From the NCBI RefSeq assembly GCF_001494635.1, contig NZ_LOJF01000010.1, positions 62,001 to 126,000 of the forward strand: a stretch of DNA of 64,000 nt, read 5' to 3'. Both the position numbers and the translations under genes were made by a program. The notes under the pieces are model-generated. The model was not told the origin of the DNA. It saw nothing but the letters and a program-made list of their open reading frames with translations, and made no database searches. Positions 16,051 to 25,200 of this stretch are shown in pieces (within the stretch, counting starts at the first letter, position 1; every line of letters starts with the position of its first letter). The DNA comes from Tractidigestivibacter scatoligenes (GTDB taxonomy: Bacteria > Actinomycetota > Coriobacteriia > Coriobacteriales > Atopobiaceae).

Positions 16051-17934
16051 ATGGAAGCGGTAAGGAAGAAGGCCAAGGTGTTTCTTGTCATCGCAATTGC
16101 GATGATGCTCGTGAGTGGCATTGTGGTCTCTCTCGTCCAGACGTCCTTTGGGCACGTCACGGTGAAGCACGTCTACTGGGAGGCCGACAACGGCATTGGC
16201 ATCAGCGGTAACCTCTACATTCCGGATACTGCCACTGCCGATAATCCTGCTCCCGCGGTGGTAACGAGCCACGGTTACCTGAACAACAAGGAGATGCAGG
16301 ACATCAACGGCGTCGAGCTGTCTCGTCGTGGCTATGTAGTTCTTGCCATCGACCAGCCGGGGTCTGGTGAGTCTGACACTGCTGACTGGCAGAAGCAAAA
16401 TGGCACAGGAATGAACTTTGTTGGCGTCTACCAGGGAGTTCTCTCCCTTTCCCGGATGCCGTTCGTCGATGACTCGAGGATTGGTGTTACTGGCCACTCC
16501 ATGGGTGGCATGTCCTCGAACTTCGCCGTGCTCCAGGACAGTCAGAGCGAGAAGCCGCTCATCTCTGCAGTCCTTCTCAACTGCATCGACGCTATGTATA
16601 CCGATTCACCCAACATCATCGGTGGCATTGCTGCATCTGATGCCGATGGCAACTACGTCAACCTCTATGGCAATCGTAGCGTGGGCATCATTGCAAGCCA
16701 GTACGACGAGTTCTTCCACAAGCGCACTGATGCCAACGGGGTCCATCATGACGCTCCCGACTACATGGACCCTGACAACATGGACCCACAGTCGTTCCTC
16801 AACTTTGGCGAGGATCCAACCGGCAAGGACTATCGCGAGGCGGGTACCTACTATTACAAGGATGTCGATGGCAAGGAGTGCTTCCGCGTCATCTACAACC
16901 CTGCGCAGATTCACCCCTGGTCCCACTTCAGCGCGCGCTCTGCCACCGCGACCATCGACTTCTTTGACACCGCGTTTGGCAGCCCCACGCCCATCGCCTC
17001 GAGCAACCAGATCTGGCAGGTGAAGGAAGCCTTCAACTTCGTCGGCATGCTTGGCTTCGTGATGTTTGTCATCTCGTTTACGACGACGATGCTCTTTACC
17101 TCGACGTTCTCCGAGCTTCGCGCTGGTGAGGTCGTACAGGCGATGACCGCTGACAAGAAGGGCATTGCCTGGTTTGCCGGAGCGACTGCAGTCAGCACGG
17201 TAATCAGCATTCTCACGTTCAATCCCGTCGTGAACTTTGGCAAGAGCCTTCCGATTGCTCAGCAGGTCATGATGATGGGCATCGGGCTCTGGGCGTGCCT
17301 CTGCGGACTTGTAACCATCGCGACGCTCTACCTGTCTTACCGGTTCTACGGCAAGAGTGCCGGCATCGACCTTGCCGACCGTGGGGTAAAGATCAGCGGA
17401 CGAAAGCTGGGCAAGACCGTCGTTCTCGCCATCCTGGTCTGCGCCGTCTCGTACCTGTGTGTCTTCCTCGACGACTACTTCTTTGTTGCGGACTTCCGAA
17501 TCTGGAACGTTGGCTTCAAGATTGTTGACTCGGAGATTCTGGGACTCTCGCTCTTCCCGCATGGCGTCCTGTTCCTAGTCTTCTACATTGCCATGTCCAT
17601 TGCGAACAACAGCTTCAACTTCACGACAATGGGTGGAAAGAAGTCCTGGCAGAACAACCTTCTGCTCATCATCTGCAACCTTCTGCCCATGATCATCATG
17701 CTGGTCTTCCAGTACGGCACCTACGTTGCGACTGGCCATGAACCCATTCAGGGCGATGCCATGAACGTTGCTCAGCTGTTCGCATTCCTGCTTATCGTGA
17801 CGGGCGCATGCGTGATTGACAGGGTTCTCTACCGCGTGAGCAAGAACCCCTATCTTGCAGGCATCATCACCGGTATTTTGGTCTCGATTGTGAGCTGCGC
17901 AAACACCACTACCGGCCTGATCATGCTCTCCTAG
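16051..17934 (+). CDS. Alpha/beta hydrolase fused to a multi-pass membrane domain
   Basis: A 627-residue membrane protein. One hydrophobic helix (about 10-30) precedes an alpha/beta hydrolase domain (about 36-310) with VVTSHGYLNNKE for the oxyanion region, the nucleophile elbow GHSMGG with Ser150, and a late IHPWSHFS with candidate catalytic His287 or His291. After that come about eight hydrophobic segments (near 328-350, 368-388, 402-428, 450-475, 497-520, 535-560, 572-590, 600-620). The topology suggests the hydrolase faces outward. It lies between the transketolase pair and the kinase, so it may prepare or admit the substrate of the locus (inference). No transporter is otherwise present here. 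Confidence 0.8.
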   Translation: MEAVRKKAKVFLVIAIAMMLVSGIVVSLVQTSFGHVTVKHVYWEADNGIGISGNLYIPDTATADNPAPAVVTSHGYLNNKEMQDINGVELSRRGYVVLAIDQPGSGESDTADWQKQNGTGMNFVGVYQGVLSLSRMPFVDDSRIGVTGHSMGGMSSNFAVLQDSQSEKPLISAVLLNCIDAMYTDSPNIIGGIAASDADGNYVNLYGNRSVGIIASQYDEFFHKRTDANGVHHDAPDYMDPDNMDPQSFLNFGEDPTGKDYREAGTYYYKDVDGKECFRVIYNPAQIHPWSHFSARSATATIDFFDTAFGSPTPIASSNQIWQVKEAFNFVGMLGFVMFVISFTTTMLFTSTFSELRAGEVVQAMTADKKGIAWFAGATAVSTVISILTFNPVVNFGKSLPIAQQVMMMGIGLWACLCGLVTIATLYLSYRFYGKSAGIDLADRGVKISGRKLGKTVVLAILVCAVSYLCVFLDDYFFVADFRIWNVGFKIVDSEILGLSLFPHGVLFLVFYIAMSIANNSFNFTTMGGKKSWQNNLLLIICNLLPMIIMLVFQYGTYVATGHEPIQGDAMNVAQLFAFLLIVTGACVIDRVLYRVSKNPYLAGIITGILVSIVSCANTTTGLIMLS

Positions 17935-17955
17935 TACTGCCGATAACGTGAAGGT

Positions 17956-17984
17956 AGGGGGCGGGCAATGTCCGCCCCCTTTTT
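17956..17984 (+). terminator. Rho-independent terminator
   Basis: Arms AGGGGGCGG (17956-17964) and CCGCCCCCT (17972-17980) are followed by TTTTC. It lies between the hydrolase and the kinase, so the kinase may depend on read-through or a second promoter. Confidence 0.85.
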
Positions 17985-18003
17985 CTATTGATGGGACTTT
18001 GAT

Positions 18004-19488
18004 ATGAGAAGCATCGTGCTGGCTATCGACCAGAGCACCCAAGGGACAAAGGCGGTGCTGTTCGACTCGGACGGAAACATGCTCGCCAAGCGGACTCGTC
18101 CGCACGACCAGCTGATAAATGACAAGGGCTGGGTGAGCCACGACGCCGAGCAGATAATGACAAACGTGCTCGCTACTGCCAGGGATGTCTGCAAGGCTGC
18201 AGGTGTGAGGCAGGGAGAAGTTCGCGCGGTTGGTATCTCGAATCAACGTGAGACCTGCCTTGCGTGGGATCGCGTTACGCGAGAGCCACTTGCGCCGGCT
18301 ATCGTGTGGCAGTGCGGTAGGGCTACCGAGCTGTGCCAGGGGCTGGTGGCAGCTCACCCGGGAGTCGACGGTCTTGTCAAAGAGCAAAGTGGCCTCTCGC
18401 TGAGCCCGTACTTCTCAGCTGCGAAGATGGCATGGCTGCTGCAGAATGTGCCGGAGGTCATTGCGGCAGCTGACCGAGGAACCCTTTGCCTGGGAACCAT
18501 TGACTCGTGGCTGGTCTTCAAGCTTACGCAGGAGCACGCCTTTCTCACCGAGCCTTCGAATGCCTGTCGCACGCAGCTTCTGGACCTGCGTACCGCCGAG
18601 TGGAGTCCCAAGCTGCTACAAGTGTTTGGCGTGCCTCGGGGGGCGCTGGCTACCGTCTGCCCGTCCGATTCCGTGTTCGGGCACACAACCATGGGCGGGC
18701 TGTTCGAAACGCCTGTGCCCATATGCTGTGTCCTAGGAGATTCTCAGGCAGCGCTTGCAGCACAGAATTGCGTCAACCCCGGAGACCTCAAGGCTACGTA
18801 TGGGACGGGCTCCTCGGTCATGATGCAAGTTGGTGCGGACCCCGTTGTGAGTACCCACGGACTTGTATCTTCGATTGCATGGCAGTTTGGTGACAAGCGC
18901 AGCTACGTCCTTGAGGGCAACCTTAACTATACCGGTGCCGTCATCAGCTGGCTCAAGGACCAGATGGGGCTCATCGATGACCCGTCGGAGGTCGAGGGTA
19001 TCATTTCCCAGGCCAACCTTCACGACCGTGCCTACTTTGTTCCGGCTTTCACAGGTCTTGGTGCACCGTGGTGGGCGTCGGATGCAACTGGCATGCTCAC
19101 GGGCGTAACGCGCACCACTGGTCGCGCGGAGATGGTCAAGGCGTGCGCCGAGTGCATTCCTTATCAGATAGCCGACGTCGTGGGCGCGCTGCAAGGCGAT
19201 ACTGGGCTTGTCGTGCGTGAGCTGCGCGCCGATGGTGGGGTGACGGCGAACGACTATCTCATGCAGCTGCAGGCAGATCTTGCAGACGTTACCGTAGTCA
19301 CGTCGAGTCTCAAGGAGCTTTCCGCTGCTGGCGTAGGGTTTGTTGCCGGTCGAACGGCCGGCATCTACAAGGGCAACGCAATCTATGGGAAGGTGGGTCA
19401 TGGGCGAAATGTTCCAGCCATGTCTGCAGACGAGCGCTCGGAGCGCCTGAATGGCTGGCACGACGCGCTACGAAGGGTCATGGCATAG
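18004..19488 (+). CDS. FGGY-family carbohydrate kinase
   Basis: A 494-residue ATP-dependent sugar kinase. The phosphate-1 loop is LAIDQSTQGTKAVLFD, followed by AVGISNQRETCLAWDR and the FGGY-type second half GDLKATYGTGSSVMMQ, PAFTGLGAPWWASDATGMLTG and ELRADGGVTANDYLMQLQADL. These features place it near glycerol and xylulose kinases, though the glycerol-kinase IVWQCGRA motif is closest to the glycerol/ketose kinase branch. It ends the locus of isomerase and transketolase genes, so it probably phosphorylates the ketose made by the isomerase. ATG 18004 lies only 20 nt after the terminator. Confidence 0.9.
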   Translation: MRSIVLAIDQSTQGTKAVLFDSDGNMLAKRTRPHDQLINDKGWVSHDAEQIMTNVLATARDVCKAAGVRQGEVRAVGISNQRETCLAWDRVTREPLAPAIVWQCGRATELCQGLVAAHPGVDGLVKEQSGLSLSPYFSAAKMAWLLQNVPEVIAAADRGTLCLGTIDSWLVFKLTQEHAFLTEPSNACRTQLLDLRTAEWSPKLLQVFGVPRGALATVCPSDSVFGHTTMGGLFETPVPICCVLGDSQAALAAQNCVNPGDLKATYGTGSSVMMQVGADPVVSTHGLVSSIAWQFGDKRSYVLEGNLNYTGAVISWLKDQMGLIDDPSEVEGIISQANLHDRAYFVPAFTGLGAPWWASDATGMLTGVTRTTGRAEMVKACAECIPYQIADVVGALQGDTGLVVRELRADGGVTANDYLMQLQADLADVTVVTSSLKELSAAGVGFVAGRTAGIYKGNAIYGKVGHGRNVPAMSADERSERLNGWHDALRRVMA

Positions 19489-19529
19489 GGAGGGAAATAT
19501 GCGAGCTGCGTCGCCGCGACTTACAGTGC

Positions 19530-20870
19530 CTACTCCACGTGCGTCAGAACACCCACAAACAGTGGCGTCAGGGTCATGTTGTCGATGATGAAGTAGACGA
19601 ATGGCCGGTCTAGGATGACCTCCCGGACCTCGGGTTCATCTGGCGTTGCCGTTGAACCGGCTTCGCCTATCGCGGTAACCGCTGCCGCCTTTGTGCCTGC
19701 CTCATTTACGTCAATGAAGGTCTTTTGGAGCACGGTGCTTATGGCAAGGTTGCCGTCCTTGAGGGTAGCCATGCGAGAAAAGTCGGCGAGGTTTGGGTCG
19801 AAGGCATCGCGAACGCCCATGGCTACCAGCTGGTCGTTGAGTGTGGTCTGGTAGTCAAGCGAGAACTTGGGGAGTCCGGCTGACACCTCGATGTTGGGGA
19901 CGGGGTTGGTGATCATGTCGTGTAGGGATGTTCCGTCTAGCGATGCCACAAGGTCTGCGAGCTGCACACCCTGCTTGGGGAGCAGCGCGACAAAGGCAAA
20001 GTTGTGGTTCTCATACGGCTTCAGGAAGCCCTCTGCAAGGCTGTTCTCGAGGTAGGCAGTCTCATGCGAATGCATCATGCGGACGCTCTGCTCGTCTCCT
20101 TTCTCGGTGGTGAAGGTGTCGCCCTGCACGTCGCCTTCCTCGTACGGCTCTTGCCAAACATCATCAAAGGCCAGGGCGTTAATGAGAAAGAGCTGATCAT
20201 CTGCGGTGATACGTTCCACAAGCCGGTCAATCATGCCATCAGTCTTGGAACTGACCCAGGAATTTATGTCGTCGACGGTAGTGGAGTCGAACGGAGCTGA
20301 GAACGCCTGCGCGTCAAGGGTGCCTTTGCAGGTGGCGAGGTAATCATCCGAGACGCTGAGGTCATCTGACGACCTCAGCCAAATGGAGTTAGCGCACTTG
20401 AGGGCAAGGGCGTCGCCCTTCTGCTGCGTATCGTAGAGGTCCTCGCCAGAGATGCGTCGGGCGTAAGCGCCCAGATAGGTCGCAAGCGAGCCGATATCCA
20501 TGCCCGTTGCGGTCTCTAGCTGGGAGAGCGTATCGCCTGCGGCACCGGTTTCCGCGAGGGCCAGGGCAAAGAGCGCCGAGAGGGGAGAGACAAGCACGTT
20601 TGCCTGCTGGTCTGTGGGATAGGTGCCCTGAAGCAGGAGAGAAGTGAAGTCAAAGAGTGCGTGCGTTGTCGTTTGATCTGTGAGGGCATTAGCGATGGGC
20701 TCTTGCGTGAGCGCAGCGTCCTTTACGTCTGCAGTGAGGTCCGTGGCAGAGATGGCTGGCGCGCTATCCTGCGCGTTCTTGCTACAGCCCGTGAGCACCG
20801 AGCCAAGCGAGAGCGCTGCGGGCATACCGAGGAGAGCGAGGGCAGTGCGTCGTTCAACGAGGCGTTCCAT
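19530..20870 (-). CDS. Lipoprotein serpin (protease inhibitor)
   Basis: A 447-residue serpin anchored to the outside of the membrane. The signal peptide ends in the lipobox LTGC. Serpin landmarks include NVLVSPLSALFALALAETGA near the start, LFLINALAFDDVW, FVALLPKQG and the C-terminal DRPFVYFIIDNMTLTPLFVG. The hinge of the reactive loop, NEAGTKAAAVTAIGEAG, keeps the small residues that inhibitory serpins need to insert their loop. Counting from the hinge Glu puts the scissile bond near the Ser-Thr of AGSTAT (inference). ATG 20870 is chosen because the lipoprotein signal begins right after it. A target such as a host protease is a guess from gut serpins. Confidence 0.9.
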   Translation of the reverse strand: MERLVERRTALALLGMPAALSLGSVLTGCSKNAQDSAPAISATDLTADVKDAALTQEPIANALTDQTTTHALFDFTSLLLQGTYPTDQQANVLVSPLSALFALALAETGAAGDTLSQLETATGMDIGSLATYLGAYARRISGEDLYDTQQKGDALALKCANSIWLRSSDDLSVSDDYLATCKGTLDAQAFSAPFDSTTVDDINSWVSSKTDGMIDRLVERITADDQLFLINALAFDDVWQEPYEEGDVQGDTFTTEKGDEQSVRMMHSHETAYLENSLAEGFLKPYENHNFAFVALLPKQGVQLADLVASLDGTSLHDMITNPVPNIEVSAGLPKFSLDYQTTLNDQLVAMGVRDAFDPNLADFSRMATLKDGNLAISTVLQKTFIDVNEAGTKAAAVTAIGEAGSTATPDEPEVREVILDRPFVYFIIDNMTLTPLFVGVLTHVE

Positions 20871-20976
20871 GGGGACTCTCTTCGCATTGCGTAACTCAAT
20901 TATACGTAGAGGAGTCCTAGGGAATCGCCTGCGAGCTGGCGAACGAGAGGGTTTGTACGGGTTTGGAAACTGGTTC

Positions 20977-21987
20977 CTAGTGCTTCTCGCTTCCGGGGGT
21001 GCTCGTTGCGCTCCCGGCACGTGCGCCCACGCGGTTGACTACCACAATGCCGGCGCTCACCAGCACCAGGGCGCAGATGGAACGCACGGGGTCAACCAGC
21101 TGGTGCTCACCGAGAAGTACCGCAGAAAGAACGAAGCCAAACACGGGGTTCAAAAAGCCATAGACCGAGATGCGCGAGACCGAGTTCACAGAGAGCAGGA
21201 GCGACCACACGCTGTACGCTGCAGCTGAGATAAAAGCCATGTATGCGAGCAACGCAATGGCGCTCGGCCCCGTCGGCGAGAGCGTTCCGCCGCCGGCCAC
21301 GCCCATCGCCATGAGACCAAGTCCGCCCACCACAAACTGCCACCCGCTGAGCAGCACCGGGTCGTGCCATTTGGAAAGGCGCTGGATAAGGCATGATGAC
21401 GTTGCCGAGCAAAGTGCGCTGAGAAGAATCATCCCCTCGCCGTCAGGCGAGAAGGAAAACGAGAAGTTGCCTAGGCTCCCGCCAAGATTGATGAGGACCA
21501 CACCCGCAAATCCCAGCAGGCAACCCGCTACCTTTCTGCCGGTAAGCCGCTCCTGGCGAAACGCCAGCGCCGAAAGCAGGATGGCAAAGAAGTTGGCGCT
21601 CGCCTCGATGACCGAGCTCGTGGTTCCCGCGGCGTGTGCAAGTCCCAGGTAGAAGAAGGCATATTGACCGAAGGTCTGGAAAAGCGCCAGCAGGCAGATG
21701 GCGCCAACGTCCGTGCGCTTTGGTGCCAGCAGCCTTCTCCGGGCAATACTCACAAAGACGATGACCATTGCCCCGGCAAGAAGAAAGCGCGTTCCCGCGA
21801 AGAGCATCTGGGACGCGGTGTCGGTGCCCGCGATGTCAAACAGCGCATAGCCAATCTTGATGCAAGGGAACGCCGACCCCCAGAGAAGGCAGCAGAACGC
21901 GGCCGCGAGCAGGGCTCCCCACGTGCTCGTAAGGAGGCGTTCCTGTCGCTCGCCCATGTGGAACACTGCGCTGTCTTCTCGTGCCAT
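20977..21987 (-). CDS. EamA/DMT-family permease
   Basis: A 336-residue membrane protein with about ten hydrophobic helices in two EamA repeats. CCLLWGSAFPCIKIGYALFD begins the first and ATSSCLIQRLSKWHDPVLLSGWQF leads into the second; SVYGFLNPVFGFVLSAVLLGEH is the typical last-repeat motif. Such permeases export amino acids, nucleotides or other metabolites. ATG 21987 has GAGAGGAG 4 nt upstream. It is co-directional with, and 106 nt upstream of, the serpin gene. The substrate is not predictable. Confidence 0.85.
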   Translation of the reverse strand: MAREDSAVFHMGERQERLLTSTWGALLAAAFCCLLWGSAFPCIKIGYALFDIAGTDTASQMLFAGTRFLLAGAMVIVFVSIARRRLLAPKRTDVGAICLLALFQTFGQYAFFYLGLAHAAGTTSSVIEASANFFAILLSALAFRQERLTGRKVAGCLLGFAGVVLINLGGSLGNFSFSFSPDGEGMILLSALCSATSSCLIQRLSKWHDPVLLSGWQFVVGGLGLMAMGVAGGGTLSPTGPSAIALLAYMAFISAAAYSVWSLLLSVNSVSRISVYGFLNPVFGFVLSAVLLGEHQLVDPVRSICALVLVSAGIVVVNRVGARAGSATSTPGSEKH

Positions 21988-22197
21988 GCTGCTCCTCTCG
22001 CGTAGCCGGCGAACCAGTATACGCGGGACGGCTGCCGCTCGCAGGCAGCCGCAAGACGACGTGCCGCGCGAGGACAGCGGGGCAAATTCCGGACGTTCTG
22101 GAGCCGAGAAGCCCGGGAAAACGTCCAGATTTAGCCCCGCAGCCCCCGCGACCACCTCAGGTTACGTCAGCAGGTAAGGAAGCGACCCCCGGAGGGG

Positions 22198-22265
22198 CCG
22201 CAGCCGGCCTCCCCCGAGGGTCGTGTCCTTGATGCTCTTCGACCATCGGGGGAGGCCGGCTGCGG
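22198..22265. repeat. Long perfect hairpin (20-bp arms)
   Basis: Arms at 22198-22217 and 22246-22265 are perfect complements (outer bases CCGCAGCCGG, inner CTCCCCCGA). The 28-nt loop contains a second small stem, GGTCG/CGACC. It lies just after the purL stop, within the 297-nt gap before the permease. On the purL strand no T run follows, so it is not a standard terminator, though it could protect the 3' end or act with another factor. Confidence 0.8.
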
Positions 22266-22284
22266 TAACCCCCTCTGGCTGCGC

Positions 22285-25200
22285 TTACGCGAAGTAGCTC
22301 ACACCGCCTTCGAACAGCGGCTGGTACGCGTTGCCGGGCACGTTCTTGTAGAGGCCCGCACCACTGCGCTCGGTGTGGCCCATCTTGCCCAGCACTCGGC
22401 CGTCGGGTGAGGTGAGGCCCTCAACCGCCATGAAAGACCCGTTGGGGTTGGAGCGCAGGTTCATTGACGGCAGCCGGTCGGCGTTCACGTACTGCGTGGC
22501 GATCTGACCTGCCGCCTCAAGGCGTCCCAGCTCCTCGGTGGTGCACACAAAGCGTCCCTCTCCGTGGCTGATTGCGATGTTGTGCACGTCGCCCACCTTG
22601 CACTTGGAGAGCCACGGCGAGATGGTCGACGCCACGCGCGTGCGCACGAGGCGGCTCTGGTGGCGCCCAATGGGGTTGAAGGTGAGGGTGGGGGAGTCCT
22701 CGCGCGCGTCTACGATGTCGCCGTAGGGAACGAGCCCCAGCTTGATGAGGGCCTGGAAGCCGTTGCAGATACCCAGCATGAGGCCATCGCGCGCCTGGAG
22801 CAGGTCGCGCACCGCCTCGGTGACGGCAGGGTTGCGGAAGAATGCCACGATGAACTTGGCCGATCCGTCGGGCTCGTCGCCGCCGGAGAAGCCGCCGGGG
22901 ATGAAGACGATCTGGCTCTCGCGGATGGCACGCACCATGGCGTCGACGCTCTCGGCGACGGCCTGCGGCGTGAGGTTGTTCACGATGATCGTCTGCGGCT
23001 CGGCACCCACGCGCTCAAACGCCCGCGCTGAGTCGTATTCGCAGTTGTTGCCCGGGAAGACGGGAATCACCACGCGCGGCTTGGCATAGCTGGCGCCGGT
23101 CGTGTGCCGCGTGGGCGTGACGCCGGCCTTCTCAGCGTCAAACGAGAGAGGCGCGCATGCCGGGCCATCGGCCTTGCCCAGGTACGGATACACGCCGGAG
23201 AGCGCATTCTCCCAGGGCTTCTGCAGGTCGTCCAGGATGGACATGCGCTCGCCGCAGGCGTAGAGCGCGTACTCCGCAAGCGTCTGGCCAAATGCCGCAA
23301 CGGTGACGCCCTTCGGGGCCTCCGGCAGGCTGGCGCCCTGCGCAAGCTCGATTACAAAGCTGCCGTACGCGGGGTTGAGCAGTGCCTCCTGGGTGAACTC
23401 GGGGCGCACGCGCAGGCCAATGAAGTTGCCCACGCACATCTTGAACATGGCCTCGGCCATGCAGCCGTAGCCCGGCGTGCTCACCGCGCGCGCGGCGCCG
23501 GAGCCAATGAGCTTCTCGACGTAGTCAAACGCGGCGAGAAGGGACTCCGCCGTGGGCGTGATGCCATCGTCGGCGTACTCCGGCACCACAACGATCACCT
23601 GGTCGTCGGCGTGCTTGAACTCCGGCGAGGTCACGCGGTCGACCTTGCCCAGGCCGGTGGCAAACGAGACAAGCGTGGGCGGCACGTCGAGGTCCTCGAA
23701 CGAGCCGGACATGGAGTCCTTACCGCCAATGGAGCCAATGCCCAGGTCGAGCTGGGCCATGAGCGCACCGAGAAGTGCGGCCGTGGGCCTGCCCCAGCGC
23801 TTGGGGTCGTCGCGGAGCTTCTCGAAGTACTCCTGGAACGTGAGGTAGAAGTTCTTGTGCTCGAAGCCCATGGCCACAAGCTTGGAGACGGACTCAACAA
23901 CGGCCAGGTAGGCGCCTGTGTACTCGTCCTCGCTCATGAGATAGGGGTTGTAGCCCCACGCCATGCCTGAGCACGTGGTGGTCTCGCCGTCCACGGGGAG
24001 CTTCGCCGCCATGCCAAGCGCCGGCGTGAGCTGTGTTGTGCCGCCAAACGGCATGAGGACGGTCGCGGCGCCAATGGTGGAGTCGAACCTCTCGGCCAGA
24101 CCCTTGTTGGATGCCACGTTGAGGTCGCTCACCAGCGATACCATCTTCTGAGCAAAGGTGTCGCCTGCCCACTCGTGGTGGTACTCGTGCGGCGCGCAGA
24201 CGCGCACCGAGGTGGACTTGGGCGCGCCGTTGGACGAGAGGAACTCGCGGCTCACGTCCACGATGGTCTTGCCGCGCCAGGTCATGCGCAGGCGGGGCTC
24301 CTCGGTGACCTCTGCGACAACCGTGGCCTCGAGATTCTCCTCGCGCGCGTAGCCCAGGAACTCGTCCACGTCCTCGGGGGCCAGCGCCACGGCCATGCGC
24401 TCCTGCGACTCGGAGATTGCTAGCTCGGTGCCGTCGAGGCCGTCGTACTTCTTGGGCACGCGGTCAAGGTCGATGAGAAGGCCGTCGGCAAGCTCGCCAA
24501 TGGCAACCGAGACGCCGCCGGCGCCAAAGTCGTTGCAGCGCTTGATGAGGCGGCACGCGTCGCCGCGGCGGAAGAGGCGCTGCAGCTTGCGCTCGGTGGG
24601 GGCGTTGCCCTTCTGGACCTCGGCGCCGTCCTTCTCGAGCGACTCCACGTTGTGCGCCTTGGAGCTGCCCGTGGCGCCGCCGATGCCGTCGCGGCCGGTA
24701 CGGCCGCCGAGAAGCACGATCTTGTCGCCCGGGGCGGGGCACTCGCGGCGCACGTGGTCCGCGGGCGTGGCGCCCACCACGGCGCCAATCTCCATGCGCT
24801 TGGCCACGTAGCCGGGGTGGTAGAGCTCGGAGACCTGGCCGGTGGCAAGGCCGATCTGGTTGCCGTAGGAGGAGTAGCCGGCGGCAGCCGTGCGGCAGAT
24901 CTTGCGCTGCGGGAGCTTGCCGGGGAGCGTGCTCGACACCGGTGCCGTTGGGTCGGCCGCGCCGGTCACGCGCATGGCCTGGTACACGTAGCTGCGGCCC
25001 GAAAGCGGGTCGCGGATGGCGCCGCCAATGCAGGTGGCCGCGCCGCCAAAGGGCTCGATCTCGGTGGGGTGGTTGTGCGTCTCGTTCTTGAAGAGGTAGA
25101 GCCAGTCCTCGTCGTGGCCGTTGACATCGACCTTGGCCTTCACGGTGCAGGCGTTGATCTCCTCGGACTCGTCGAGACCGGTGAGCTGGCCCGTGTGCTT

